Origin: Winogradskyella helgolandensis
Lineage (GTDB): Bacteria; Bacteroidota; Bacteroidia; Flavobacteriales; Flavobacteriaceae
NCBI RefSeq assembly: GCF_013404085.1
Contig: NZ_JABFHO010000001.1
Span: forward strand, 3,235,001 to 3,299,000
Length of the DNA stretch: 64,000 bases
Reading direction: 5' to 3'
Under the pieces are notes generated by a model that saw only the letters and a program-made list of their open reading frames with translations, was not told the DNA's origin and made no database searches. The translations under genes were made by a program, and so were the position numbers. Below are positions 46,211 to 55,261 of the stretch, in pieces. How positions within the stretch are numbered: position 1 is the stretch's first letter; the number at the start of each line of letters is the position of its first letter.

Positions 46211-46969
46211 ATGAAAAGAGTAGAAAACAAAGTTGTGGTTGTAACAGGTGGTGCATTAGGTATCGGACGTGAAACGTGTCTTTTGTTAGCTAAACATGGA
46301 GCAAAAGTTGCCGTAGCGGATATTCTTGATAAAGAAGGTCAGGAGTTGGTTGACGACATAAACAAATCCGGAGGGGTCTCACAATTCTATCATCTAGATG
46401 TAACAAACGAAAAAGAAGTTGAGAGCGTATATACAAATGTTTTTAAAGAGTTTGGCAGACTTGATGCTACTGTAAATAATGCGGGAATTGCGGGCGCAGA
46501 CAAACCATCTCATGAAGTAACCGAAAAAGAATGGGATCTTGTTATGAATATTAATTTAAAAGGGGTTTTCTTTTGTTCCAAGCATGCAATACCTTTTATG
46601 AAAAAATCTGGTGGCGGAAGTATTGTAAACCTGTCGTCAATTTATGGAATTGTAGGCGCTGCAGATTTACCACCATATCACGCTTCTAAAGGTGCGGTTA
46701 GAGTAATGTCTAAAACCGATGCCATACAATACGCAAAAGATAAGATTAGAGTAAATTCTGTGCATCCAGGTTTTATTTGGACACCATTAGTGGAAGCGTT
46801 AGGTAAAGAAAAACCAGGGTTCCGTGAACAACTTGATAGTCTGCACCCAATAGGACAAATTGGTGAAGCTATTGATATTGCCTATGGTATACTGTATTTG
46901 ATCTCTGATGAATCTAAATTTACGACGGGTAGTGAATTAGTTATTGATGGTGGATATACCGCTAGATAA
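46211..46969 (+). CDS. short-chain dehydrogenase/reductase
   Basis: A 252-residue classical SDR. NAD(P) motif TGGALGIGRET, NNAG at about 90, active-site Ser in NLSSIYG, and the YHASK catalytic Tyr-Lys pair. Acidic AVADI after the second strand favours NAD over NADP. The C-terminal GSELVIDGGYTAR is typical of the glucose-1-dehydrogenase and cyclopentanol-type branch. The substrate is not determined. Single-gene transcript under the stress-regulon promoter. Confidence 0.93.
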   Translation: MKRVENKVVVVTGGALGIGRETCLLLAKHGAKVAVADILDKEGQELVDDINKSGGVSQFYHLDVTNEKEVESVYTNVFKEFGRLDATVNNAGIAGADKPSHEVTEKEWDLVMNINLKGVFFCSKHAIPFMKKSGGGSIVNLSSIYGIVGAADLPPYHASKGAVRVMSKTDAIQYAKDKIRVNSVHPGFIWTPLVEALGKEKPGFREQLDSLHPIGQIGEAIDIAYGILYLISDESKFTTGSELVIDGGYTAR

Positions 46970-47119
46970 CTTAGTGATTTTGGGTGTCAAGTAAATATTA
47001 AAGATCAATGCCACTCAGCAGAAACAATAATTAACTGTAAATAATAATATTTTACACCGTTTTTACTGCAGCTGAGTGGAATTTTGATTTGGTTATTATA
47101 GGCTTCAGCGTTATATAAG

Positions 47120-48343
47120 TTAACCCAAATTGGTTTTTAATTCTATCAAGGTTATTTCTGGACGCATTCCAATCCTTGCAGGAAAACCCAACCAACCCAA
47201 ACCTCTGTTAACATAAAGATATTGCGTATTATGTTTGTACAAACCAGCCCAATGTTTAAACTTGTATTTAATAGGACTCCATTGTAAATGTTTATACTGA
47301 AAAGCCGCTTGCATGCCGTGTGTATGTCCTGAAAGCGTTAATGAAATATCCGTTTTATCTATTACTTCTTCCACCCAATGCGTCGGATCATGCGATAATA
47401 GAATCTTAAACGGAATAGCTTTAACAACTTCCATCGCTTTATCTAAATCTCCATATTGCTTAAATGGTGGTTTTCCCCAATTTTCTAATCCTATTATAGC
47501 AATTTGTTCATTGTTTTTTGAAATTATTTCAGCTTCATTCAATAACAATTTAAAATCTATAGTTTTAAAAAAATGCTTTATGGCAACGAAATTTTCTTGC
47601 TTTGCTTCTACTGTTTCCCATTGGCTATAATCCCCATAATCATGATTGCCCAAAATGGCATATTTACCTTTTTTGGCTTTTAATTTATTGAAGATTTTAT
47701 CCCAACCTCGCAATTCCCATGCGTAATTATTTACCAAATCGCCTGTAAAAACAATATAATCTGGTTTTATATTATTTATTATTTCAATAGCAGGCTCTAA
47801 TTTTTGATAGGCATAATTAAAACTACCCAAATGCGCATCTGATAATTGCACTATTCGCAAACCATCAAAAGATTTTGGTAGCTTTTTAGACTTTACAGTA
47901 TGATCATATACTTTAAATCTATATTTCGCTTTAAAAATCCCATAAAGAATAACAAAAAATGGAAGAAACCCAGAGAACAAGCCAACAATAGGAATAACAA
48001 TAATTGATTTACTTTCTGAGAAAATAAAATTTGTAAAATATAGTATTGAGATAACAACAACGAAAATTAACTTAGGTACAAATGATAAAATTGCAAGTCC
48101 ATAAAACTTAGAGATAAGGCGCTGTTTTCTAATTGGACTGATAGCATCTAAAGTGATTTTTAATGTTAAAATAGATCCTATTAAACCAATTGTAAACAAC
48201 CAAAATAGAACGTTAATAATCGTTCTTAAAATTATTGAATCCAATAGAAGTGTTATGGACTGCAACCAATAGAATGCTGTAACATCCACTAAAAATAGGG
48301 CAACACATAATAAGAAAATGGCAAAAAGCGAAAATGATTTCAT
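47120..48343 (-). CDS. membrane-anchored metallophosphoesterase
   Basis: A 407-residue protein. Four N-terminal membrane helices (residues about 1-27, 33-60, 75-105 and 115-137) precede a calcineurin-like phosphoesterase domain with QLSDAHLGSF, FTGDLVNN, LGNHDYGDY, LLSHDPTHW and LSGHTHGMQ, giving the full five-block metal site. Similar proteins act on UDP-diacylglucosamine or other phosphoesters, but the substrate is unknown. The promoter region behind it carries an 88-base tandem duplication that begins at the ATG. Confidence 0.9.
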   Translation of the reverse strand: MKSFSLFAIFLLCVALFLVDVTAFYWLQSITLLLDSIILRTIINVLFWLFTIGLIGSILTLKITLDAISPIRKQRLISKFYGLAILSFVPKLIFVVVISILYFTNFIFSESKSIIVIPIVGLFSGFLPFFVILYGIFKAKYRFKVYDHTVKSKKLPKSFDGLRIVQLSDAHLGSFNYAYQKLEPAIEIINNIKPDYIVFTGDLVNNYAWELRGWDKIFNKLKAKKGKYAILGNHDYGDYSQWETVEAKQENFVAIKHFFKTIDFKLLLNEAEIISKNNEQIAIIGLENWGKPPFKQYGDLDKAMEVVKAIPFKILLSHDPTHWVEEVIDKTDISLTLSGHTHGMQAAFQYKHLQWSPIKYKFKHWAGLYKHNTQYLYVNRGLGWLGFPARIGMRPEITLIELKTNLG

Positions 48344-48520
48344 GTGTTTTTTCTATTGTTTTTTATCTGTCACATGGTACATCCATTTAATCATTCTATT
48401 AGATATAAACAGTTAGTTATGGATGTTTCATGTGTCTTTTCTATTGATTTTATCTGTCACATGGTACATCCATTTAAAGAATCTTTTAGGTATTAAAATC
48501 TAATTATTAATGTGTCATGT
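48341..48520. repeat. imperfect tandem duplication upstream of phosphoesterase gene
   Basis: Two units of about 88 bases (48341-48428 and from 48429). Both open with CATGTGT and share TATCTGTCACATGGTACATC and CATTTA at matching positions. The first unit starts at the CAT that encodes the phosphoesterase ATG. The second halves have diverged. Confidence 0.8.
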
Positions 48521-48621
48521 TTTTATTTTTAAGGTTTAAAAGAACAATTGTATTTGCACTAAAGCAAATCTGCACTCTTAAACCTTAATATATTAAACTA
48601 AATTTGAGTTTTAATCTTGTG

Positions 48622-49272
48622 TTAGATTATTTCCAACTCATTTTTCACATCATAAACACCAGGAGCAGAATATGCCGTCTTTCTAGCTTCATCTTTTTCT
48701 AAAATTGAATTGACTCTACCATGTAATTTTACGGTATGACCTTCAACATCTACATAAATATTTTTCGCATCAATATCTGCCATACGCTCGAATGCTTGTT
48801 TAATTTTATTCTTAATATCTACAGGTTTCGCAATAGGTTTTAAAGTGATTTCATTGGTTACACCATGTACACCAAGCAAATCCTCAACAGCAGTTTTTGC
48901 AGCTATTCTTTGATATTCCCATTCTACATTGCCAGTTAAGTATACCCAACCGTTTTCAACTTTTGCTTCAACTTTTTCTTCAGGTACAGATGAGTTTCTT
49001 TTTAAAGCATCAACCACTGCTTTCGCTATTTCCGTATCAGTAAATTTATTATCTACACCATATTTAACGACGATACCTTCTGCTACAGCTTTTACACCAG
49101 AAACATGTCTTACTGCTTTTTCTGCGTTGCGTTTTTTAGTATAGTTATCTACAATACCACTTAAAGTTACCACACCATTTTTTACAATAACACCAATTTC
49201 AGTTTCATCAATGTTAGGTTGCCAAGACAGTTCTTCTAAAATATCTTCTTTTATACTTTCATCAGTTCTCAT
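48622..49272 (-). CDS. triple BON-domain protein, copy 1
   Basis: A 216-residue protein made of three BON domains (about 1-70, 75-145 and 148-216), each with the V-x-x-G-x-V-x-L-x-G-x-V pattern (GVVTLSGIVDNY, GWVYLTGNVEWE, HTVKLHGRVNSI). There is no signal peptide, so unlike OsmY it is probably cytosolic. It belongs to a set of four paralogues in the window, all starting with MRTD and sharing LSWQPNIDETEIGVIV-type N-termini. Its regulon promoter (49308-49350) is divergent from that of the sigma-like gene. Confidence 0.92.
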   Translation of the reverse strand: MRTDESIKEDILEELSWQPNIDETEIGVIVKNGVVTLSGIVDNYTKKRNAEKAVRHVSGVKAVAEGIVVKYGVDNKFTDTEIAKAVVDALKRNSSVPEEKVEAKVENGWVYLTGNVEWEYQRIAAKTAVEDLLGVHGVTNEITLKPIAKPVDIKNKIKQAFERMADIDAKNIYVDVEGHTVKLHGRVNSILEKDEARKTAYSAPGVYDVKNELEII

Positions 49273-49307
49273 ATCTATACTTTTTTATTAAACATTAAAT
49301 CAGTATT

Positions 49308-49350
49308 CAAAAGTAGCTTAGAGTATTAGGATCTAAAATGATTCAAGTCA
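49308..49350 (-). promoter_or_regulatory. stress-regulon palindrome and promoter of BON copy 1
   Basis: Minus strand: TGACTTGAATCA (49350-49339), 23 bases, then a perfect TACTTTTG (49315-49308). It is back-to-back with the site of the sigma-like gene, 23 bases apart. Confidence 0.85.
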
Positions 49351-49373
49351 GCATGATATGTTTTTTGTTAGAA

Positions 49374-49416
49374 TGACCTAGGTCATTCCCCTAAATCTAT
49401 AGCAGCCGTAAATTTG
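49374..49416 (+). promoter_or_regulatory. stress-regulon palindrome and promoter of sigma-like/dnaJ operon
   Basis: Perfect palindrome TGACCTAGGTCA (49374-49385), 23 bases, then a perfect TAAATTTG (49409-49416). The ATG follows at 49437, leaving a leader of roughly 17 bases. Confidence 0.9.
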
Positions 49417-49436
49417 GGTACTAAATTTTTTCTAAA

Positions 49437-50204
49437 ATGGACAATCTAAAATATTATGAAAGTAAAAAGGAATTTGATGTATTTGTAGCAAGTACATTTT
49501 CCGATTTAAAGACATATAAAAGCGAAAACAAACAAGCAGCTTTCAATAAATTATTATTAACGGACTTATTTGAAGTAAAGCGTTACATCATTAAAAGATT
49601 AAGTACAGCTTTAACTAAAGGAAATTTACCTCAAAACAAATATAAAGCTGACGATTTTATAGACCAATTGTTTATTGAAGTTTATGACCACATTAATGAG
49701 GTTGAAAACGAGAAAAAATTTTATCCTTGGTTATTTAAAAAAGCTAATGACTTATTAGATGATAAAATTGAAGAAGAATCTTTTGATGATTTCTTTCTAA
49801 AAAACATTGACACTTATACGCAACCCGAATGGGATGAAATGCAAGAAAAATTTAGTACCGATGGTGGTGGCGATTTACTGTTGATTGAAGAATTAGATGA
49901 CATGTCTTACAATCATAACGACTACACCCTAAATCATGTATTTATTGAAGATGAAGAGAAAGACTGGATTGAAAAAATTGATAAGGATTTAAGTGCTAAA
50001 GACATTGAAAACCAAATTGCATTAGTGCTACATCACTTACCATTAGAGATGCGAACCGTTTTTCAATTGTCTACTGTTCAGCACTTAGAATTGGGTGATA
50101 TTGCTCAAATACAAAATATAACCATTGAAACGGTAAAACTACATTTAGCAACTGCGAAAAACGCGCTTAAAGTCAGTTTTATGAACAGATATCCTGTGAA
50201 ATAA
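49437..50204 (+). CDS. sigma-70-like protein
   Basis: A 255-residue protein. The C-terminal part (about 195-250) is a sigma region 4-type helix-turn-helix ([40 protein letters not shown]). The N-terminal part has a region 2-like helical stretch ([40 protein letters not shown]). A long acidic insert in the middle (about 115-190) is unusual for an ECF sigma factor. It may be a divergent sigma factor or a sigma-like regulator. It heads a five-gene operon with dnaJ and thioredoxin. Confidence 0.75.
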   Translation: MDNLKYYESKKEFDVFVASTFSDLKTYKSENKQAAFNKLLLTDLFEVKRYIIKRLSTALTKGNLPQNKYKADDFIDQLFIEVYDHINEVENEKKFYPWLFKKANDLLDDKIEEESFDDFFLKNIDTYTQPEWDEMQEKFSTDGGGDLLLIEELDDMSYNHNDYTLNHVFIEDEEKDWIEKIDKDLSAKDIENQIALVLHHLPLEMRTVFQLSTVQHLELGDIAQIQNITIETVKLHLATAKNALKVSFMNRYPVK

Positions 50205-50220
50205 TAAATCATTTTGTAAA

Positions 50221-51177
50221 ATGAACTACAAGGATTATTATAAAATATTAGGAGTTAGCAAAGATGCTTCCGAAAAAGAAATTAAGAAAGCCTATCGGAA
50301 ATTAGCAGCGAAACATCATCCAGATAAAAATCCTGATGATAAAGCGTCTGAAGAAAAATTTAAAGAAATAAACGAGGCTAACGAAGTTTTAAGCGATAAA
50401 GAAAAGCGTGAAAAATATGACACACTAGGCTCTAACTGGGAAGCTTACCAAAATACAGGAGATGACTGGCGAGATTACGCCAATCAAGCCAACCAAAGAC
50501 AAAGCAGAGCAAATGGTTATTCTTATCAAGGAGATCCTTCTAGTTTTTATGGCCAAGGTGCACAAAGTGGCGAAGATTTCTCTAGTTTCTTTGAAACCTT
50601 TTTTGGAGCAGGCGGACGAAATACAAGAGGCCAACGATCAGCACATTCTGGAGGCGACACGCAAGCCGAAATGCCAATTACACTTTTGGAAGCCTACGAA
50701 GGAAGCAAACGTACCTTTGAAATCCACAATGAAACGTTACGCATATCGATTAAAAAAGGAGCATATGACGGTCAGCAATTAAAAATAAAAGGCAAAGGCC
50801 AGAAAGGTGTTCAAGCCGGCAACAGAGGTGATTTGTATATTATTTTAAAAGTACAACAAGATCCTCGATTTCAAAGAAATGGAGATAACCTACTCTACAG
50901 TGCCTCAGTAGATTTATATACCGCCATTTTAGGTGGTAAAATAGAAGTACCAACGCTTACAGGAACTGTAAAGGTTACCGTTCCAAAAGGTAGTGAAACA
51001 GGAAAAATACTCAGATTAAAAGGCAAAGGCATGCCTAAATATAATAAACCAACAACACATGGTGATTTGTTAGTGAAATTAACCGTGAATTTACCTAAAG
51101 CGCTTACAAAGGAAGAAGAAGAATTATTTAAAAAATTACAAGGTTTAAGAACACCTCAAACCGTAGACACAAACTAA
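50221..51177 (+). CDS. CbpA-type DnaJ co-chaperone
   Basis: A 318-residue type II J-protein. The J domain (1-68) has the HPD motif in [10 protein letters not shown], a Gly/Gln-rich linker follows ([20 protein letters not shown]), then two DnaJ C-terminal beta domains ([37 protein letters not shown]). The zinc-finger of canonical DnaJ is absent, as in CbpA. It should stimulate DnaK. It is 16 bases after the sigma-like gene. Confidence 0.94.
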   Translation: MNYKDYYKILGVSKDASEKEIKKAYRKLAAKHHPDKNPDDKASEEKFKEINEANEVLSDKEKREKYDTLGSNWEAYQNTGDDWRDYANQANQRQSRANGYSYQGDPSSFYGQGAQSGEDFSSFFETFFGAGGRNTRGQRSAHSGGDTQAEMPITLLEAYEGSKRTFEIHNETLRISIKKGAYDGQQLKIKGKGQKGVQAGNRGDLYIILKVQQDPRFQRNGDNLLYSASVDLYTAILGGKIEVPTLTGTVKVTVPKGSETGKILRLKGKGMPKYNKPTTHGDLLVKLTVNLPKALTKEEEELFKKLQGLRTPQTVDTN

Positions 51178-51194
51178 AAAAAAAATAGATAATT

Positions 51195-51605
51195 ATGGAC
51201 ACATTAATTTCAAACCCAAAAGCACAATATTTATTAGGTGCAGGACTCGATGTTTTACATTTTGAAAGCAGAGAATGGCTAGATACTATTGACTTGTATA
51301 AAGATGAAGTTCGATTTTTTGAAAATTTATTAAAAGAAAAAGATGGGGCAAAATACAACAAGTCAGACTATGAAAAGATGCTGGATAATTTAAATATGAT
51401 TCACACTGATTTGTTCAACGATTTAGAGCAAAGCATCATTGAACACGAACAGCTTTTATCTAAAATAGAATTGGCTGAAAAAGGATTATCGGATAATGAT
51501 TATAGAGAAAAACATCAACAAATTCGATTAAGAATAAACACTTTTAGTAAAAATTTTAAAACCTTTAAAAGAATTGTATTTGATTATGCAAAAAGTCTTA
51601 ATTAG
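51195..51605 (+). CDS. uncharacterised helical protein in the dnaJ operon
   Basis: A 136-residue soluble, mostly helical and acidic protein (DLYKDEVRFFENLLKEKDG, DLEQSIIEHEQLLSKIELAE) without recognised domain. The position directly after a CbpA-type gene is where CbpM modulators lie in enterobacteria, but the sequence does not look like CbpM. The Asp/Glu-rich paired helices resemble proteins built as helical bundles. It is 17 bases after dnaJ. Confidence 0.65.
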   Translation: MDTLISNPKAQYLLGAGLDVLHFESREWLDTIDLYKDEVRFFENLLKEKDGAKYNKSDYEKMLDNLNMIHTDLFNDLEQSIIEHEQLLSKIELAEKGLSDNDYREKHQQIRLRINTFSKNFKTFKRIVFDYAKSLN

Positions 51606-51651
51606 TAAATTATCTAACTTTTATTAATTCGAATTAAAATTTATAAAAATT

Positions 51652-51963
51652 ATGAAAGGGGATTTCAATAAAATAGTAAATGAAGAAGTACCTGTTCTAG
51701 TAGATTTCTTCGCCGAATGGTGTGGACCTTGTAAAGCGCAATCACCAATTATAAAAGCGTTAGCGCAAGAGGTTAATGGCAAAGTACGCGTTATAAAAAT
51801 AGATATTGATAAAAACCAAGCAGTAGCACAGCGCTACAATGTTAGAGGTGTTCCAACATTGGTTTTGTTTAAAGAGGGACAGATTGTTTGGCGACAATCT
51901 GGTGTACAGAGTAAGGAGCAACTTATAGGTGTTATAAAACAACACACTTCCGTTTTGAGTTAA
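51652..51963 (+). CDS. thioredoxin
   Basis: A 103-residue thioredoxin with the active site WCGPC in FFAEWCGPCKAQSP, the cis-Pro loop GVPTLVLFK and C-terminal QLIGVIKQH. A thiol-disulfide reductase of the cytosol. It is part of the sigma-like/dnaJ operon, so it is probably a stress-specific thioredoxin rather than the housekeeping one. Confidence 0.95.
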   Translation: MKGDFNKIVNEEVPVLVDFFAEWCGPCKAQSPIIKALAQEVNGKVRVIKIDIDKNQAVAQRYNVRGVPTLVLFKEGQIVWRQSGVQSKEQLIGVIKQHTSVLS

Positions 51964-51987
51964 ATATGAATTAAAAAAAAATTAAAT

Positions 51988-52341
51988 ATGGAATTAGCAA
52001 TATACACAGCCACCTATGATATAGCAGATACTGTTCAAAATTTTATGAATATCTATTATGCTACACACATGAAATATTTGGCAAGCGATCTTTTAGATAA
52101 AGGCTTATCTCCTACTCAAATTTCCGATGCTGTTTCTGCTGCCATTAAAGTCGCAAATGCTTCAGGTATTAAAACTCACAAACACTTCTTACCTATTTTT
52201 AGTGGGTTAAATGAAGGCATTATTCAAGACTGTAAACTCTCGGACTTGGGATATGGACTGGTATTGATGAATGCAGACATAAGTTTGCCTGCTGTTAGCG
52301 CGTTTCAAGTTGACGTGTTAATGGGCCTTTTAAAATTTTAA
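51988..52341 (+). CDS. uncharacterised small protein ending the dnaJ operon
   Basis: A 117-residue soluble protein, mostly helical, with no recognised family. Its segments include a helix-turn-helix-like patch (LDKGLSPTQISDAVSAAIKV) and SGIKTHKHFLPIFSGLNEGI. It starts 24 bases after the thioredoxin stop and is the last gene of the operon. Confidence 0.65.
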   Translation: MELAIYTATYDIADTVQNFMNIYYATHMKYLASDLLDKGLSPTQISDAVSAAIKVANASGIKTHKHFLPIFSGLNEGIIQDCKLSDLGYGLVLMNADISLPAVSAFQVDVLMGLLKF

Positions 52342-52539
52342 TTTCAAATTGAAAAGGGCAGTTATCATTATTTTTATAAAATCATTAGTAATAGAAGCAT
52401 GTTTTAAGAGAATGATTAAATTAATCTCTTAGTTAAAGGATAAAAAATCTACACCTATAAATTCTTTGCACGGTCTCCTTTCATCTTCAAAGAATCATGC
52501 TTTCTAAAATTCTGTTTTAAGTGTAATAAGTATTTAGAC
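52342..52539. other. intergenic region before PNPOx gene
   Basis: About 200 bases, AT-rich, without a credible reading frame or strong terminator. It ends in the next regulon palindrome. Confidence 0.4.
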
Positions 52540-52582
52540 TGATTTCGGTCATTTCAGAAACCGTTTTATTGGACTAAATTTA
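52540..52582 (+). promoter_or_regulatory. stress-regulon palindrome and promoter of PNPOx-like gene
   Basis: TGATTTCGGTCA (52540-52551), 23 bases, then TAAATTTA (52575-52582). The ATG at 52616 is about 30 bases after the expected start of transcription. Confidence 0.75.
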
Positions 52583-52615
52583 TGCTTTAAATCATTGATA
52601 ATAAAAATCATCATT

Positions 52616-53065
52616 ATGTTAGGCAACTTAAACAATAGACAGATTGAGCATGTATTACACAGTTTAATTATTGGTAGAATTGGCTGCCATACAGATAATA
52701 AAACCTATATCGTTCCTATAACTTATGCCTATGATGGTAAATATATCTACGGACATACTAACGAAGGTATGAAGATTGACATGATGCGAAAGAATCCAAT
52801 GGTTTGTTTTGAAGCCGATGTTGTAGATAATATGAGTAATTGGAGAAGTGTCATTGCTTGGGGAAAATTTGAAGAATTAAAAACACCTGAGGAACGAATA
52901 GAAGGCATGAAAATAATAACAGATAAAGTTATGCCTTTAATGACTGGAGAGACAACTATGAGTCACTCAATGACTGACTCAGGACAAGAATCCATTGAAG
53001 CTTTGCAAGGAGTTGTGTACAGAATTAAACTGACAGAAAAAACGGGAAGATTCGAAAAAATGTAG
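52616..53065 (+). CDS. pyridoxamine 5'-phosphate oxidase-like flavoprotein
   Basis: A 149-residue split-barrel protein of the PNPOx-like family (HSLIIGRIGCHTDNKTYIVP, YGHTNEGMKIDMMRKNPMVC, WRSVIAWGKFEEL). It may bind FMN or F420-type cofactors and is often a nitroimidazole-type or stress-linked flavoprotein in this family. The start at 52616 (MLGNLNNRQIEHVL) is preferred to the TTG at 52595. It converges on the APC permease gene. Confidence 0.88.
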   Translation: MLGNLNNRQIEHVLHSLIIGRIGCHTDNKTYIVPITYAYDGKYIYGHTNEGMKIDMMRKNPMVCFEADVVDNMSNWRSVIAWGKFEELKTPEERIEGMKIITDKVMPLMTGETTMSHSMTDSGQESIEALQGVVYRIKLTEKTGRFEKM

Positions 53066-53089
53066 CTTTAAATGTTAGATACTATTTTA

Positions 53090-54409
53090 TTATTTCAGTT
53101 TGCGCTGCGCTTCCTTTTTTGAATATATCCAAGCAAAAACAGCCAAAATAACATACAAAATAATAATGGCAATCATCTGTTGCCATTCGTTTGTAAATTC
53201 ATAATATAAAATCAATAGTCCACCCATTCCAAGTCCTAAAATAGAAAGCATTGTAATAAATTTTGAAGAATTTGTTTCTGTTCTTATTTTATAGTTAGCA
53301 ATTGCCATCAGTAAAGACACTAATAAAAAAGTAATACTTCCAAATTCTAGAATTAATTCTAGGCCACCTAACAGAATTAAAATACTTGCCAAAATAGCCA
53401 TTGTAATAATGGCATTTTGTGGACTATTATTTTTTCGAACACACAACCAATGTGGAAAAAATCCATCTTTAGCAATAACTGCCATTTGACGTGATGAACC
53501 AAATACGGTTCCGCTTATGGCACTACTGGTGGCGAGTATAGCACCCAAAATAACAATGTTGGTACCTAAACTTCCCAATACAGTTCCCGCGCCTGCTGCT
53601 AAGGCAAATTCTTTATTCTTTATAATTTCTTCTGTAGGTATGGCGAACAATGCCCCAATGGAAATCACAACATAGATAAGTATCGCCAAGGCTATGGCTG
53701 AATAGATCGCTCTAGGAATATTTTTTTCAGGATTTGTCATTTCATTAACCGCATTAATAACCAATTGAAAACCTTCAAAAGCTACAAACGTTAACGAAGC
53801 CACAATAAGAATGGAAAACAGGTTAGATTTTTCAGCATCCAAGACCATATTATCAATAAACGTGCTAAAATCAGTAGTGCCATGTTGAATGAGTACAATA
53901 GAAATAATAGTGAGCAAAACCAATTTGGTATATACCATAACATCTTCTATTTTTCCCATACCATTAACGCTCCACACATTAATACCTGTAAAAAGAGCAA
54001 TTACACCAATGGCAATGGCTTTTCTAATCCAAATAGTATTGGCAAAATCAGTACTACTAATAGCGTAAGATGAAAATGTATAGGCATACAGTGCTAAGGT
54101 ACTTATGTAACCAAAAATAACAAACCAACCCACAACTGAAGCCGAAAAAGGCGAATTAGGATACGTTCGTTTAAAAAAGGAATATGTTGCGCCTTCATCT
54201 TTATAATAAAGTCCTAGTTTAACATAAGAATAAGCAGCTAAAGTTGCTATACAACCCCCAATAATAATGGCAACAGGTGCCAAATTCCCAATAATGGAAA
54301 CCGCTATGCCTAAAATGGTAAAGATGCCACCACCTACCATTCCTCCCAAGGCTATAGCAATGAGTTCTGGAAGACCGAGACTTTTATTTCTTTTTCTGTG
54401 TATAGTCAT
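53090..54409 (-). CDS. APC family amino-acid permease
   Basis: A 439-residue membrane protein with about 12 helices. The N-terminal LPELIAIALGGMVGGGIFTILG holds the G-x-G-x-x-F unwound helix-1 motif of amino acid-polyamine-organocation transporters. The FVAFEGFQLVINAVNEMTNPEKNIPRAI helix 6 signature fits as well. The substrate is unknown. It is 82 bases downstream of BON copy 2 without a clear promoter and may be co-transcribed with it. Confidence 0.9.
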   Translation of the reverse strand: MTIHRKRNKSLGLPELIAIALGGMVGGGIFTILGIAVSIIGNLAPVAIIIGGCIATLAAYSYVKLGLYYKDEGATYSFFKRTYPNSPFSASVVGWFVIFGYISTLALYAYTFSSYAISSTDFANTIWIRKAIAIGVIALFTGINVWSVNGMGKIEDVMVYTKLVLLTIISIVLIQHGTTDFSTFIDNMVLDAEKSNLFSILIVASLTFVAFEGFQLVINAVNEMTNPEKNIPRAIYSAIALAILIYVVISIGALFAIPTEEIIKNKEFALAAGAGTVLGSLGTNIVILGAILATSSAISGTVFGSSRQMAVIAKDGFFPHWLCVRKNNSPQNAIITMAILASILILLGGLELILEFGSITFLLVSLLMAIANYKIRTETNSSKFITMLSILGLGMGGLLILYYEFTNEWQQMIAIIILYVILAVFAWIYSKKEAQRKLK

Positions 54410-54491
54410 AAGTTTTATCTAAATGTAATACTAATGGAGTAATGCTATTTAATAAAAAATAAAATTCTCTAAATTTTATCACTTTATGCAA

Positions 54492-55145
54492 CTAGTCAAT
54501 TACTTCGATCTCATTGATTACAATATGAACACCTGGTGCTAAATATGCCGCGTTTTCAGCCGCTTTCTTTTCTGCTATTGAATGAACTGTGCCATTAAGT
54601 TTCACTAAACCATCTGTGGCATCAACTGAGATTGCATTGGCTTCTATAGCTGCAGAGCGTTTAAAGGCTTTAGTTATTTTTTCCTTAACATCTAATGGTT
54701 GTAGGCTTTGTTTTATAGTGATGGTATTGTTTATCCACTTTACTCCAATTATGTTTTCTGCAACACGTTTCGCGGCATCCTTTTGGTAGAAGGATTCCAC
54801 TTCTCCTGATAAATTAATCCAACCATCTCGTACTTCAATCGAAATTTTATCTTCAGGCACTGCTGTGTTCCATTCAAAAGCTCTTACAATGGCTTTACTA
54901 ATCTCTAAGTCCGTTTTTTGGTAGTTTGTTCCGTACTTAACTTCAATATCTCCTGCTAATGCCTTTACCCCTTTCACTCGTTTTACAGCTTCTTCTGCAG
55001 CCACTTTTTTATGGTAATCATCTAGGACACCTGTAAGCATAACAGTTCCATTCTCTACGACGACTCCAATTTGAGTTTCGTCTACATTGGGTTGCCATTC
55101 GAGTTCCTCCAATACATCTTTTTTAATATCTAAATCTGTTCTCAT
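54492..55145 (-). CDS. triple BON-domain protein, copy 2
   Basis: A 217-residue protein with three BON repeats (GTVMLTGVLDDY, GWINLSGEVESF, GLVKLNGTVHSI) and no signal peptide. It shares the MRTD start and the LEWQPNVDETQIGVVV opening with the copies at 48622, 58990 and 59821. Its own regulon promoter lies at 55183-55225. Confidence 0.92.
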   Translation of the reverse strand: MRTDLDIKKDVLEELEWQPNVDETQIGVVVENGTVMLTGVLDDYHKKVAAEEAVKRVKGVKALAGDIEVKYGTNYQKTDLEISKAIVRAFEWNTAVPEDKISIEVRDGWINLSGEVESFYQKDAAKRVAENIIGVKWINNTITIKQSLQPLDVKEKITKAFKRSAAIEANAISVDATDGLVKLNGTVHSIAEKKAAENAAYLAPGVHIVINEIEVID

Positions 55146-55182
55146 AATAATTATATTTAAATTATTGGATATATGTTTACTA

Positions 55183-55225
55183 CAAAGTTACTTTAGGAAG
55201 GTTTTAATTGAAATGACTTGTATCA
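55183..55225 (-). promoter_or_regulatory. stress-regulon palindrome and promoter of BON copy 2
   Basis: Minus strand: TGATACAAGTCA (55225-55214), 23 bases, then a perfect TAACTTTG (55190-55183). Confidence 0.85.
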
Positions 55226-55261
55226 GCCCTTTTTGCTTCGTATTTCTAGATTTAAGACAAC

